Of a DNA stretch of 64,000 nt, positions 32,695-41,605 are shown one piece after another. Every line of letters starts with the position of its first letter. Position 1 is the stretch's first letter. Source of the DNA: Streptomyces sp. GSL17-111. GTDB taxonomy: Bacteria; Actinomycetota; Actinomycetes; Streptomycetales; Streptomycetaceae. The stretch lies in NCBI RefSeq assembly GCF_037911585.1, contig NZ_JBAJNS010000001.1, positions 123,501 through 187,500 on the forward strand, given 5' to 3'. The notes under the pieces are model-generated. The model was not told the origin of the DNA, did no database searches, and saw nothing but the letters and a program-made list of their open reading frames with translations. Both the position numbers and the translations under genes were made by a program.

Positions 32695-33761
32695 GCCGCT
32701 ACCCCTTCGAGATCCCGAACCTCGCCGGCCAGGCCCTCACGGTCGCCGGCCCCGTCGACCCGGCGGCGCTCGGCGCCACCCTCATGCACGAGCACCTCTT
32801 CGTGGACCTGCGGCGGCCACCGGGCTTCCACCGTCCCGGCGAGGACTCCCCCGAGGCCGCGGAGCCGCTCACCGTGGGCACCCTGGCGCGCACCCGCCAC
32901 GGGCACCCGAACGCCGACAACGACGTGCTGGGCGACTTCGACGAGATGCTCGCCGAGGTGCTCGCCTTCGCGCACAGCGGCGGCGGCACCGTGGTCGAGG
33001 TCTCCCCCATCGGACTGGGCCGCGACCCCGAGGCGCTGCTGCGGCTCTCCCGGGCGAGCGGGCTCCACATCGTCATGGGCGGTGGCTGGTACACGCCGCC
33101 CTTCCACCCCGCGGACATGGACGCGCGCGGCGTCGACGACCTCGCCGACGTCATCATGCGCGACGTCGTCCTCGGCGCCGACGGCACCGGCATCCGGTCG
33201 GGCGTGATCGGCGAGGTCGGCGCGGAGACGGTGCCGCTGACCGCGAGCGAGCTCAAGAGCGTGCGGGCGAGCGGACGCGCGAGCGCGGTGACCGGCGCCC
33301 CGGTCACCTTCCACGTCGGCGGCGTGGGCGAGGACAAGCTCCGCGTGCTCGACATCCTCGCCGAGGAGGGCGTCCCGCCGTCGAACGTCGTACTCGGCCA
33401 CGCCATGGAGGTCCTCGCCGACCCGTCGTTCGGCCGTCGCGTCCTCGCACGCGGCGTCTTCGTCGAGCTCGACTTCCTGGCCTCCCCCGGCAGCCCCTGG
33501 GGGCACCTCGTGCTCACCAGCGACCACAAGGTCGCCCGGGGCGTGGCGGAGCTGGTCGAGCAGGGGTACGCCGACCAGATCGTGCTCGGCCACGACGTGT
33601 GCCAGAAGATCCAGCTCAAGAAGTACGGCGGCCAGGGATACGACTACATCCCCCGGCACTTCCTGCCCGCGCTGCGCCGCCTCGGAGTGAGCGAGGAGGC
33701 CGTCCGCGCGATCATGGTCGACAACCCCGCCCGCGCGCTCGCCTTCGCCGCGCCGCGCTGA
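32691..33761 (+). CDS. Phosphotriesterase-family metal hydrolase 2 (Php/lactonase-like), intact
   Basis: A 356-residue amidohydrolase-superfamily enzyme. All metal ligands are visible: LMHEH, GEVG (bridging Glu as in Php and related lactonases), VTFHVGG, LGHAME and the catalytic Asp in LGHDVCQK. The YGGQGYDYIPRHFLPALRRLG tail is family-typical. Such enzymes hydrolyse lactones or phosphoesters. The GTG start overlaps the stop of the degenerate paralogue, so equal expression and a complex are plausible. Confidence 0.9.
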   Translation: MSRYPFEIPNLAGQALTVAGPVDPAALGATLMHEHLFVDLRRPPGFHRPGEDSPEAAEPLTVGTLARTRHGHPNADNDVLGDFDEMLAEVLAFAHSGGGTVVEVSPIGLGRDPEALLRLSRASGLHIVMGGGWYTPPFHPADMDARGVDDLADVIMRDVVLGADGTGIRSGVIGEVGAETVPLTASELKSVRASGRASAVTGAPVTFHVGGVGEDKLRVLDILAEEGVPPSNVVLGHAMEVLADPSFGRRVLARGVFVELDFLASPGSPWGHLVLTSDHKVARGVAELVEQGYADQIVLGHDVCQKIQLKKYGGQGYDYIPRHFLPALRRLGVSEEAVRAIMVDNPARALAFAAPR

Positions 33762-33824
33762 CCCCGGCCGGCGCTGACCCCGGCCCGCTCTCTCCCCGCG
33801 TCCGACCGTCCCCGGAGGAACCCC

Positions 33825-34802
33825 GTGCGCGTCACCCCCGCTCCCTTCGACCCCGCACTCGCCGCGATCCTCGACGCGATGACGCGGGGCGAGGAGGCCG
33901 ACCCGCCGCCCGCGACGGTCGAAGCGGTCCGCGCCGCCGCGGCCGGCTTCCCCCAGCCGCCCGTCGCCGAGGTCATCGGCGCGCGGGCCGTCGACGCGGA
34001 GGAGCGCACCGTCCCCGGACCTGACGGCGCCCCCGACCTCGCCGTCACCGTGCTGCGGCCACGGCACCGCAAGGCGCCGGTGCCCGGGCTGTTCAACATC
34101 CACGGCGGGGGCATGATCAGCGGGACCCGGCACCAGGACACGCCGCGTCTGGTGGACCTGGTGGCGGAGTTGGGCGTGGTGGCCGTCGGCGTGGAGTACC
34201 GCCTGGCCCCCGAGCATCCCGACCCGGCACCGGTGGAGGACTGCTACGCCGGTCTGGAGTGGATGGCGCGGCACGCCGCCGAACTCGGTGTGGACCACCG
34301 CCGCGTCGTCGTCATGGGGGGCAGCGCCGGAGGTGGCCTCGCGGCCGGGGTCGCCCTCATGGCACGGGATCGCGGCGGACCGCACCTGGCCGGGCAGCTG
34401 CTGCTGTGCCCCATGCTCGACGACTCCAACACCACCGTGTCGAGCCACCAGTACGACGGCAGCGGCACCTGGCGGCGGGAGATGAACCTGCTCGGCTGGC
34501 GCGCGCTGCTCGGCGAGCGGGCCGGTGATCCGACGGCCGAGGTGTCGCCCTACGCCGCCCCCGCCCGGGCCCGCGACCTCTCCGGCCTCCCCCCGGCGTT
34601 CATCGAGGCCGGCAGCGCGGAGCTCTTCCGCGACGAGGACGTGGCCTACGCCTCGCGCCTGTGGGCCACGGGCGGACAGGCAGAACTGCACATCTGGCAG
34701 GGCGCCTTCCACGGCTTCGACGTCTTCGCCCCGGACCACGACCTCACCCGGGCGGCCCTGGCCACCCGCCTCTCGTGGCTCCGCCGCGTGCTCGGTCTCT
34801 GA
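33825..34802 (+). CDS. Alpha/beta hydrolase, HSL-type carboxylesterase 2
   Basis: A 325-residue esterase with HSL motifs: FNIHGGGM, GGSAGGG and FHGFDVF. It is clearly paralogous to 22279-23316, sharing NTTVSSHQYDG, SPYAAPARARDLSGLPPAF and LWATGGQAEL. GTG follows GGAGGAA. Third gene of the phosphotriesterase operon. Two copies suggest two ester bonds or two related substrates. Confidence 0.92.
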   Translation: MRVTPAPFDPALAAILDAMTRGEEADPPPATVEAVRAAAAGFPQPPVAEVIGARAVDAEERTVPGPDGAPDLAVTVLRPRHRKAPVPGLFNIHGGGMISGTRHQDTPRLVDLVAELGVVAVGVEYRLAPEHPDPAPVEDCYAGLEWMARHAAELGVDHRRVVVMGGSAGGGLAAGVALMARDRGGPHLAGQLLLCPMLDDSNTTVSSHQYDGSGTWRREMNLLGWRALLGERAGDPTAEVSPYAAPARARDLSGLPPAFIEAGSAELFRDEDVAYASRLWATGGQAELHIWQGAFHGFDVFAPDHDLTRAALATRLSWLRRVLGL

Positions 34803-34910
34803 CCGGCCCCGGTGCTCCGGGCGCGGGCCGTACGCCTCCCCGCCCCGTCGTGCCGTGCGCGTTCACCCCGCTCGCCCGTTCAACCGTTCAACCACCCAGG
34901 AGGGTCATCG

Positions 34911-36620
34911 ATGCCGGAGACAGCGGACCTCATTCTGACCGGCGGCGACGTGCTGACCGTCGACGACGCGTTCTCCGTCGCCGAGGCCCTCGCCGTCCGG
35001 GACGGCCGGATCCTCGCCGTCGGAACGAACGAGCAGGTCACAGCGCTCGCCGGAGCGGACACCCAGGTCATCGACCTGGCCGGGCGGACCGTGCTGCCGG
35101 GGATCAACGACTCGCACCTGCACGGCGCCGCCTGGGCCCTGACCCGGCCGCCGTTCGCGCTGGACATCGGCCACCCGGCCGTGGAGTCGATCGCCGACAT
35201 CGCCGACGCGGTACGGCGGGCCACCGACCGGACCCCACCGGGGCAGTGGATCACCGGTCTCGGCTGGGACGTCGGCTACCTGCGGGAGTGCCGCGCCGAG
35301 CCCGGCCGCCGCCCGCACCGGCGCGACCTGGACGACGTCTCCCCCGACCACCCGGTGTGCCTGACCGACTTCTCCGGTCACATGGTCTGGGCCAACTCCG
35401 CGGCTCTGCGCCGCGCCGGGGTCACGCGCGGGACGCCGGCTCCGGAGGGCGGCGTGATCGAGGTCGACGACGCCGGGGAGCCCACCGGCATCCTCAAGGA
35501 GACGGCGCAGGCGCTCGTCCAGAAACTGGTGCCGCCCGCGAGCGTCGAGCAGCGCAAGGAGGCGATCCGGACGGCCGTCGCGGCGCTGCACGCCGAGGGC
35601 ATCACCAGCTACACCGAGCCGGGGCTCGGCCCCGGCGGGGCCGAGATCCTCGGCGGGGGCCTCGACACCGCGACGCTGCACGCCTACGTCGAGCTGGCCC
35701 GCGCGGGCGAACTCGCCGCACGCGTGCGGGTCCTGCTCCTGCCCGCGCCCATGGGCGGCTCGGCGGCCGAGGTGACGGCCGGGCTCGAAGGGCTCGCCGT
35801 CCCCGACGACGTCGACCCCCGGCGGCTGGCCGCGATCGGCGTCAAGGTGTTCGCCGACGGCGTGCCCCCGAACGAGACCGCCTGGATGCACGACCCGTAC
35901 ACGGACGGGGCCAACGGCTCGCTGTGCGTACACGGGGCCGACGCCGGCCTGCAGCAGGCCGAGTTGACGGAGATGATCAGGGTCGCCCACGCGGCGGGGT
36001 ACCAGCTGGGCGTCCACGTCACCGGCGACCGTGCGATCGACGCCGTGGTCGACGCGTTCGTCGCCGCCGACCGGGCACACCCCCGGGCGGACGCCCGCCA
36101 CTACGTCATTCACGGCGACTTCGCCTCCCCGATGAGCCTCGCCCGGCTGGCCGCCCACGGGTACGGCATCAACATGAACCCGGCCATCAAGTGGACCATC
36201 GCGGACCTGATGGACGACATCGTCGGCAGCGAACGGTCGGACTACCAGTGGCCGGTGCGGTCCGCGGCGGAGGCCGGGATCGCCGTCTGCGTCGGCTCCG
36301 ACGCCCCCATCACGGCGCCCGACTGGCGTCGGGGGGTGGCCGCCATGATGCTGCGCGAGTCCAAGGCCACGGGCCGGGTGAGCGGAGCGGACCAGCGCGT
36401 CTCCCTGGAGACGGCGCTCCGGGCCTACACCTCCCACCCCGCCCGGCAGGACTTCGCCGAGGAGTGGAAGGGCACCATCGAGCCGGGCAAGGTCGCCGAC
36501 CTGTGCGTCCTCGGTGGCGATCTGCGCGCCACCGACCCGCACGACATCCCGGAGCTGCCCATCGACCTGACGTTCCTCGACGGACGCGTCGTCCACGCGC
36601 GGCGGGATCTCGCGGGCTGA
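34911..36620 (+). CDS. Amidohydrolase_3 (YtcJ-like) metal hydrolase, full length
   Basis: A 569-residue amidohydrolase-superfamily enzyme. Metal-site motifs: NDSHLH, IGVKVFADGVPP (bridging Lys), GVHVTGDRA, YVIHGDFA and GSDAPITAP. It has the complete insertion with GWDVGYLRE and DFSGHMVWANSAALRRAGV that the short paralogue at 18675-20078 lacks. ATG follows AGGAGG. Last gene of the 31573-36620 operon. Likely hydrolyses an amide, carbamate or lactone; the substrate is not evident. Confidence 0.92.
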   Translation: MPETADLILTGGDVLTVDDAFSVAEALAVRDGRILAVGTNEQVTALAGADTQVIDLAGRTVLPGINDSHLHGAAWALTRPPFALDIGHPAVESIADIADAVRRATDRTPPGQWITGLGWDVGYLRECRAEPGRRPHRRDLDDVSPDHPVCLTDFSGHMVWANSAALRRAGVTRGTPAPEGGVIEVDDAGEPTGILKETAQALVQKLVPPASVEQRKEAIRTAVAALHAEGITSYTEPGLGPGGAEILGGGLDTATLHAYVELARAGELAARVRVLLLPAPMGGSAAEVTAGLEGLAVPDDVDPRRLAAIGVKVFADGVPPNETAWMHDPYTDGANGSLCVHGADAGLQQAELTEMIRVAHAAGYQLGVHVTGDRAIDAVVDAFVAADRAHPRADARHYVIHGDFASPMSLARLAAHGYGINMNPAIKWTIADLMDDIVGSERSDYQWPVRSAAEAGIAVCVGSDAPITAPDWRRGVAAMMLRESKATGRVSGADQRVSLETALRAYTSHPARQDFAEEWKGTIEPGKVADLCVLGGDLRATDPHDIPELPIDLTFLDGRVVHARRDLAG

Positions 36621-36645
36621 TCCACTCCTCGGCCGAGCGGTCGCT

Positions 36646-36675
36646 CCGTGGGCCGGGAAGAAGTCCGGCCCACGG
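36646..36675. terminator. Hairpin after the amidohydrolase operon
   Basis: CCGTGGGCCGG pairs with CCGGCCCACGG across 8 nt, 25 bp after the stop; marks the end of the catabolic block. Confidence 0.65.
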
Positions 36676-36740
36676 TGAACGCGCCGCGTCCCGGGTGCGT
36701 ACCCCTCGGCACAGGTTGGCCCGTCAGAGGAAGGTTCACG

Positions 36741-37205
36741 ATGAGGACACCAGAGACCAGCCGGCGCGCCGTGCTCGCGGCGGCCGGAGCCGCCGGGTTC
36801 ACCACCGTGCTCGTCGCCTGCGGCGGGACCGACTCCGCCGAGCCGGACACCGGGGGGACGCGGGGCGGCTCCCCCGAGGAGGGGTCGACGGGTTCCGCGC
36901 CGGAGGGGGGCGGGGGCGGCGAGGAGCTGGCGAAGACGTCCGACATCCCCGAGGGCGGCGGACGGGTCTTCGCCGACCAGAAGGTCGTCGTGGCCCAGCC
37001 GGTGGCCGGCGAGTTCACGGCGTACTCCGCGGTGTGCACCCACCAGAACTGCCTCGTGAAGGAGGTGGCGGACGGGACGATCAACTGCGTCTGCCACGGC
37101 AGCCGCTTCGCCGTCGAGGACGGCGCGGTGGTCGACGGACCGGCCCAGCGCCCGCTGCCTCCGGCGGAGATCACCGTCTCGGGGGACACCATCCTGCTCG
37201 GCTGA
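36741..37205 (+). CDS. Rieske (2Fe-2S) protein with Tat/lipoprotein signal
   Basis: A 154-residue secreted iron-sulfur protein. The N-terminus has SRR before a hydrophobic stretch (AVLAAAGAAGF), a Tat-type signal, and a lipobox-like LVAC at Cys27. A Gly/Ser/Pro-rich linker (about 30-62) leads to a Rieske domain with cluster ligands CTH and CVCHGSRF. The closing PLPPAEITVSGD is usual. Such small lipoproteins are common in Streptomyces; the electron partner is unknown. No link to the ring-cleavage genes is shown, since those do not need a Rieske centre. Confidence 0.92.
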   Translation: MRTPETSRRAVLAAAGAAGFTTVLVACGGTDSAEPDTGGTRGGSPEEGSTGSAPEGGGGGEELAKTSDIPEGGGRVFADQKVVVAQPVAGEFTAYSAVCTHQNCLVKEVADGTINCVCHGSRFAVEDGAVVDGPAQRPLPPAEITVSGDTILLG

Positions 37206-37231
37206 CGCCGGCGGGTCGTCCACGGCACCGC

Positions 37232-37263
37232 GTGCGGGGCCACGGCCGGCCGTGGCCCCGCAC
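37232..37263. terminator. 32-bp perfect palindrome, bidirectional terminator
   Basis: GTGCGGGGCCACGGCC is followed directly by its complement, between the convergent Rieske and MocR genes. Confidence 0.75.
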
Positions 37264-37266
37264 AGG

Positions 37267-38607
37267 TCAGCCGTAGCGGCGGGCCTGCGGCGGGCGCAGC
37301 GCGGCGGCCACGTCCTCGGCGAGGCCCGGCAGTTCCCCGACGTCCAGTGTGGAGAGCGTCAGCCGGACGCCGGGGGGCGTCGCCAGCCGGAACCGGGCAC
37401 CCGGCGCGACCGCCCAGCCCGACCGCAGGAGCCCGGCCACCGCCGAGGTCTCGTCGGGCACCGGCACCCACACGTTCATCCCCGACCGCCCGTGGGCGGC
37501 CACGCCGTGGCGCGCGAGCTCGGCCAGCAGTCCCGCACGCCGCCGGGTGTAGGAGCGGGCGACGGCGGCGGTGTCCACCGCGCCCTCGCGCCAGAGGTGG
37601 GTAACCGCGTCCTGGAGCAGCAGGCTGACCCAGCCGGGGCCCAGCGCCTGCCGGCCGCGCACCCGGTCGAGCGTCAGCTCGTCCCCGGTGAGCACGGCGA
37701 GCCGAAGGTCGGGACCGTGGGCCTTCGCTGCGGAGCGCAGGACAGCCCACCGCGTCGTCGCGCCGGCGAGCGTGTGCGGGGGCAGGTCGACGAACCCGTG
37801 GCCGTGGTCGTCCTCGATCAGCAGCGTGCCGGGCCGGGCCCCGAGCACCGCGCGCAGGTCGCCCGCGCGTTCGGCACCGACGGCCGCTCCGGTGGGGTTC
37901 TGCGCGCGGGAGGTGACGAGCAGGGCGCGAGCGCCCCGCTCCAGCGCCCGTTCCACCTCACCGGGCAGCGGCCCGTCGTCGTCCACCCGCACGGGGAGCA
38001 CGCGCAGACCGAGGGCGGGCACGAGGTCCAGCGCGCTGCCCCAGCCCGGATCCTCGACGGCGACGGCGTCGCCCGGCCGCAGATGTGCGGCCAGCACCCG
38101 CTCGATGGCGTCGAGCGATCCGGAGGTGACGGCCACGGGCCCGTCGGGCACCGCGTCGGCGTCGAAGGCCACCCGGGCGAGGGCCGCCAGTTCGGCGCTG
38201 ACCGCCGGAGCACCGTAGAGCGTGGGGCGCCGGGTGTAGCGGACGGCCGCCTCCGCCAGCGCCGCCTCCAGGGACGGCAGCAGCGCGGTGTCCGGGTTCC
38301 CGTCCGCCAGGTCGCGCGTACCCTCCGGCGCCGCCACGCGCAGCGCCTCCCGTGGCGTGCTCGCGGGGCGGGCGCGGACGCGGGTGCCCCGCCGCCCGGC
38401 CGTCTCCACGACCCCGCGCTCCCGCAGGGTGCGGTAGGCGGCGGCGACCGTGTTGGGGTTGACGCCCAGGTGGGCGGCGAGATCGCGCAGGGCGGGCAGC
38501 GCCCGGCCCGGGGGCAGGGCTCCGCTGCTCACTCCCCGCTCGACGCTGTCGGCGATCTCGGTCGCACGCCGCCCGGTGATTCGATAGTCTCCTAGCACAA
38601 AACCCAT
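37267..38607 (-). CDS. MocR/PdxR-type PLP-dependent GntR regulator
   Basis: A 446-residue fusion of a GntR winged helix (about residues 10-78, LPPGRALPALRDLAAHLGVNPNTVAAAYRTL) and a fold-type I aminotransferase-like domain. The PLP lysine lies in RSAAKAHGPDLRLAVLTG; the Asp that contacts the PLP ring is in EDDHGHGF. It diverges from a PNPOx-like gene with only 37 bp between them. The start region has no ribosome binding site: ATG 38607 and GTG 38598 are both possible and the transcript may be leaderless (CATAAT 7 bp before the GTG). Confidence 0.92.
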   Translation of the reverse strand: MGFVLGDYRITGRRATEIADSVERGVSSGALPPGRALPALRDLAAHLGVNPNTVAAAYRTLRERGVVETAGRRGTRVRARPASTPREALRVAAPEGTRDLADGNPDTALLPSLEAALAEAAVRYTRRPTLYGAPAVSAELAALARVAFDADAVPDGPVAVTSGSLDAIERVLAAHLRPGDAVAVEDPGWGSALDLVPALGLRVLPVRVDDDGPLPGEVERALERGARALLVTSRAQNPTGAAVGAERAGDLRAVLGARPGTLLIEDDHGHGFVDLPPHTLAGATTRWAVLRSAAKAHGPDLRLAVLTGDELTLDRVRGRQALGPGWVSLLLQDAVTHLWREGAVDTAAVARSYTRRRAGLLAELARHGVAAHGRSGMNVWVPVPDETSAVAGLLRSGWAVAPGARFRLATPPGVRLTLSTLDVGELPGLAEDVAAALRPPQARRYG

Positions 38608-38623
38608 TATGCACTAGTGCAAT
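38592..38623. promoter_or_regulatory. MocR operator candidates
   Basis: On the minus strand TTGCACTAG (38615-38623) and TTGTGCTAG (38592-38600) are near-identical direct repeats 14 bp apart; the first forms the palindrome TGCACTAGTGCA (38610-38621). Spaced direct repeats are the usual MocR binding mode. They overlap the regulator's own start region. Confidence 0.5.
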
Positions 38624-38644
38624 GACCCAGGGGAGCACCTCACG

Positions 38645-39316
38645 ATGTCCACCGCCACCGGTTCCTACGATCCGACGCCCCACACCGTCCCCACCCGCAG
38701 CAGGGAACGCGCCTCCTACGACCGCGAGCTGGTGCACTCGATCCTCGACTCCGCATACCTGTGCCACCTCGGCTTCGTGCGCGACGGACGGCCGGTGGTG
38801 CTGCCGACCCTGTACGCGCGGATCGGGGAACGGCTCTACGTGCACGGCTCCAGCGGCTCCCGCCCGCTGCGGGAGGCCGGTACGGCCCCCGGCCTCCCGG
38901 TGTGCGTGACGGTCACCCACCTCGACGCGCTGGTGCTGGCCCGCTCGGCCTTCCACCACTCGGTCAACTACCGCTCGGTGGTCGTCCACGGCACCGCGAC
39001 GCCGGTGACCGCCCCCGAGGAGAAGGCCGCCGTGCTGGACGCCCTGGTGGACCACGTGATCCCCGGCCGCTCGGCCGACTCCCGGCGCGCCGACGCCCGG
39101 GAACTGGCCGCGACCGCCGTCCTGGCGCTGGAACTGGAGGAGGTCTCCGCCAAGGTCAGGACGGGCGGCCCGGCCGACGATCCCGAGGACCTGTCACTCC
39201 CGCACTGGAGCGGTCTGGTGCCCGTCCGCGTCGTCCACGGCGATCCGGTGCCGGCCGACGACCTCAGGCCCGGCACGGCCACCCCGGACTACCTCACGGC
39301 CGGCTCCGGGACGTGA
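38645..39316 (+). CDS. Pyridoxamine 5'-phosphate oxidase-like flavin protein
   Basis: A 223-residue split-beta-barrel protein of the Pyridox_ox_2 group. Core segments: [35 protein letters not shown] and [22 protein letters not shown]. These bind FMN or F420. Divergent pairing with MocR is a frequent arrangement and suggests control by PLP or an amino compound. ATG follows GGGGAG. Its last 123 bases overlap the end of the convergent EamA gene. Confidence 0.9.
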   Translation: MSTATGSYDPTPHTVPTRSRERASYDRELVHSILDSAYLCHLGFVRDGRPVVLPTLYARIGERLYVHGSSGSRPLREAGTAPGLPVCVTVTHLDALVLARSAFHHSVNYRSVVVHGTATPVTAPEEKAAVLDALVDHVIPGRSADSRRADARELAATAVLALELEEVSAKVRTGGPADDPEDLSLPHWSGLVPVRVVHGDPVPADDLRPGTATPDYLTAGSGT

Positions 39317-40255
39317 CGCCCCGCGGGACTCGGCGAGCACCAGGGCCGTCACCGCGGCCAGCAGCACCGCCGTCCCGGTGACCGTGGCCGCGCTCAGGTG
39401 CTCACCGAGCAGCGTGACGGCGATGAGCGCGGCGGTGACCGGCTCGATCAGGGCGATGACCGAGGCGGTCGCCGCCCGGACCACGGCCAGCCCCGCGAAG
39501 TACAGCGCGTAGGCGAGCGCCGTCGGCACGGCCGCCACGTAGACCATCAGCAGCACCGAGCGGGTCAGGTCCGCTCCCTGCGGCCACAGCCCCTCGGCGG
39601 CGGCGAGGGGGAGCAGCAGCGCCGCGCCGACGGCGAACGCCGAGAGCGTGGTGCCGAGCGGGTCGGCGGCCTGTCCGTCCCGGCCGCGCCGCCGGATGTA
39701 GAGGGTCATCGCGGAGTAGCCCAGCGCGGACAGCAGGGCGTAGGCGACGCCTCGGGGCACCACGGTCCCCGATCCCTCCCCGCCGAGTACGAGGATGCCG
39801 AGACCGGCGAGTGCGCCCGCCACCGCGAGCGCGCCGCCACGGCCGAGCCGTTCGCCCATCAGCAGCCGTCCGCCCAGGGCGATGAGCACCGGCCCGGCGC
39901 CGAGGGTCACCACGGTGCCCACCGCGAGCCCGGTGGTCTCGACGGCGGCGAAGTAGGCGGTCTGGAAGACGGTCAGGCCGAGCCCGGTGGCCAGGACGCG
40001 GGTGAACCGCCGCCGGGCGGACTCGGCGACGGGCGCGGTCACGACGCGCGCGGGCCGCCGCACGGCGCGTACGGCGGCGAGCAGCGCGAGGCCCCCGGCC
40101 GTGCGCCAGAAGGTGAGGGCCACCGGGCCCAACCCGCTGCTGTCGAAGAGGAGGGCCGCCGCCGCCCCGGCCGTGCCCCAGGCGACGGCGGAGACGATGA
40201 CGAAGAGAAGGCCGCGCCCGACGGGCAGGGCGGCGGAAGCGGTTCGAGGATTCAT
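39194..40255 (-). CDS. EamA/DMT-family transporter 1
   Basis: A 353-residue inner-membrane protein with about ten spans arranged as two EamA repeats (first from [19 protein letters not shown], second from [21 protein letters not shown]). [18 protein letters not shown] is the classical C-terminal signature. Likely exports an amino acid or metabolite. After ALVLAESRG the last about 50 residues are hydrophilic and read antisense through the PNPOx-like gene, so this tail is unusual though the frame stays open. The short uORF and hairpin upstream (40355-40400) may regulate it. Confidence 0.88.
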   Translation of the reverse strand: MNPRTASAALPVGRGLLFVIVSAVAWGTAGAAAALLFDSSGLGPVALTFWRTAGGLALLAAVRAVRRPARVVTAPVAESARRRFTRVLATGLGLTVFQTAYFAAVETTGLAVGTVVTLGAGPVLIALGGRLLMGERLGRGGALAVAGALAGLGILVLGGEGSGTVVPRGVAYALLSALGYSAMTLYIRRRGRDGQAADPLGTTLSAFAVGAALLLPLAAAEGLWPQGADLTRSVLLMVYVAAVPTALAYALYFAGLAVVRAATASVIALIEPVTAALIAVTLLGEHLSAATVTGTAVLLAAVTALVLAESRGASRPGAGREVVRGGRAGPEVVGRHRIAVDDADGHQTAPVRE

Positions 40256-40354
40256 GTGCCGAGTGCTCCACGACGAGTCGAAGAAGAGGTTCGTCCCGTG
40301 TGCGGGCAGCCGGGGCCCACGCGGCGCCCCCAGGGGCCCGCGTGCGTCGTTCGG

Positions 40355-40380
40355 CCCGCCCGCCTCAGGCGGCGGGCGGG
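40355..40380 (-). promoter_or_regulatory. Hairpin overlapping a mini-ORF stop, upstream of EamA 1
   Basis: CCCGCCCGCC pairs perfectly with GGCGGGCGGG around a 6-nt loop. The loop holds the TGA of the 11-codon reading frame at 40365-40400. Position between the two EamA genes also allows a terminator role for the upstream gene. Confidence 0.5.
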
Positions 40381-40400
40381 GAGAGCACGCTCATCGGCAT
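40365..40400 (-). CDS. Possible 11-residue leader peptide
   Basis: ATG to TGA encodes [11 protein letters not shown], placed after the stop of EamA 2 and 110 bp before EamA 1, with its stop in a hairpin loop. Spacing of any ribosome binding site is poor (GGTG only). There is no run of one regulatory amino acid. It may be chance. Confidence 0.2.
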   Translation of the reverse strand: MPMSVLSPPAA

Positions 40401-40409
40401 GGGAGCACC

Positions 40410-41417
40410 TTAGGGAAGCCGGACGTCCTCGGGCAATCGCGCGTCCCCGCCCCCGCCCCGGGCGACGGGTTCCGCGGGCGCGGCGGCGGGTGTCGCACGC
40501 TGCGCCGTCAGCGCGCCGGCGAGCACCAGCGCGCCGCCGAGGAGTTGCACGGCGGCCAGCCGCTCGCCGAGCAGGAACCAGGCCAGGCCCGTCGCCACGA
40601 CGGCCTCCAGGCAGGCGACCACGCCGGCCACCTGGGGAGAGAGCCTGCGCACCGCGACGATGCCGGTGAGGTAGGCGGCCACGGTGGCGACCAGCACGAC
40701 CCACGCCAGCAGCACCACGGCCGGCATTTCCGCCCCGCCCATGAGCGCCGTCCGCGTGAGCACGCGCCCGTCCATCGTCCAGGGGCGGGCGACGACCGTG
40801 AGCACGACGGCGCCGACGAGGAGGCCGTAGGCGATGACGCCCACGGGGTCGGGCACCCTGCGGCCGTCGACCGGGGTGCCGCCGTGGTCGGACAGGATGA
40901 AGTAGCCCACCTGACAGCACGCGGCACCCAGCGCCAGCAGCAGCCCCAGTGCGTCGAGCCGCAGACCGGCCCAGATCTGCACCACGCAGGCCAGCCCGGC
41001 CACGGCCAGGACGACGCCCAGACCCGCCGCGCGGCTCACCGGCCGCCGCTGGACGAACCGCACCCAGGCCAGCACGAGCGCGGGCCCCAGGTACTCGATC
41101 AGCAGCGCGACGCCGACGGGGATGCGGGCGATGGCGGCGAAATAGCAGGCCTGCACCCCCGCGACGGCCAGCAGGCCGAACCCGGCGAGGAGCGCCGGGC
41201 GTTCGCGCACCAGGGCGCGGTGCCGCCACGCCAGCGGCAGCAGCACCAGCGCCGCGCCGGTCACCCGGAGCCAGGTGACATGCAGGGGGTCGAGCCCGGC
41301 CTCGATCAGGGGTTTCGCCGCCACCCCGGAGCCGCCGAACGCGAACGCGGAGACCAGGGCGAGGCCGATGCCGCCGCCGGCGCGGCGGGGAACGGCGGAT
41401 GTGGGGGCTTCCGGCAT
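40410..41417 (-). CDS. EamA/DMT-family transporter 2
   Basis: A 335-residue inner-membrane protein with about ten spans and two EamA repeats (LALVSAFAFGGSGVAAKPLIEAGL; later LLLALGAACCQVGYFILSDHG). Ends in LGERLAAVQLLGGALVLAG then a polar tail. RhtA-like exporters of amino acids belong here. It precedes EamA 1 on the same strand by 154 bp and the two are only distantly alike. Confidence 0.9.
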   Translation of the reverse strand: MPEAPTSAVPRRAGGGIGLALVSAFAFGGSGVAAKPLIEAGLDPLHVTWLRVTGAALVLLPLAWRHRALVRERPALLAGFGLLAVAGVQACYFAAIARIPVGVALLIEYLGPALVLAWVRFVQRRPVSRAAGLGVVLAVAGLACVVQIWAGLRLDALGLLLALGAACCQVGYFILSDHGGTPVDGRRVPDPVGVIAYGLLVGAVVLTVVARPWTMDGRVLTRTALMGGAEMPAVVLLAWVVLVATVAAYLTGIVAVRRLSPQVAGVVACLEAVVATGLAWFLLGERLAAVQLLGGALVLAGALTAQRATPAAAPAEPVARGGGGDARLPEDVRLP

Positions 41418-41605
41418 GCCGACATCATGCCCACGGCCAACATGAGTGTCGAGCGAAGTCGCTCCTGTCTCGCAGTGTGGCCACGCCGCGCCCGGCCGCC
41501 CCGTCCGCCCGCACGCGCCTGCGTCGGCACCCCTTCTCCACGGCGGTCCACCGCAGCCGAGGTGGCCATGGACCGGTCCGCGCGGAGCGCCGTAGCGTCC
41601 GCCGC

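Noticed and set aside
1..36620. Mobile element or integrated island
   Set aside because: No transposase, integrase, att-like direct repeats or composition shift is visible; the catabolic block has the same GC and codon style as the core.
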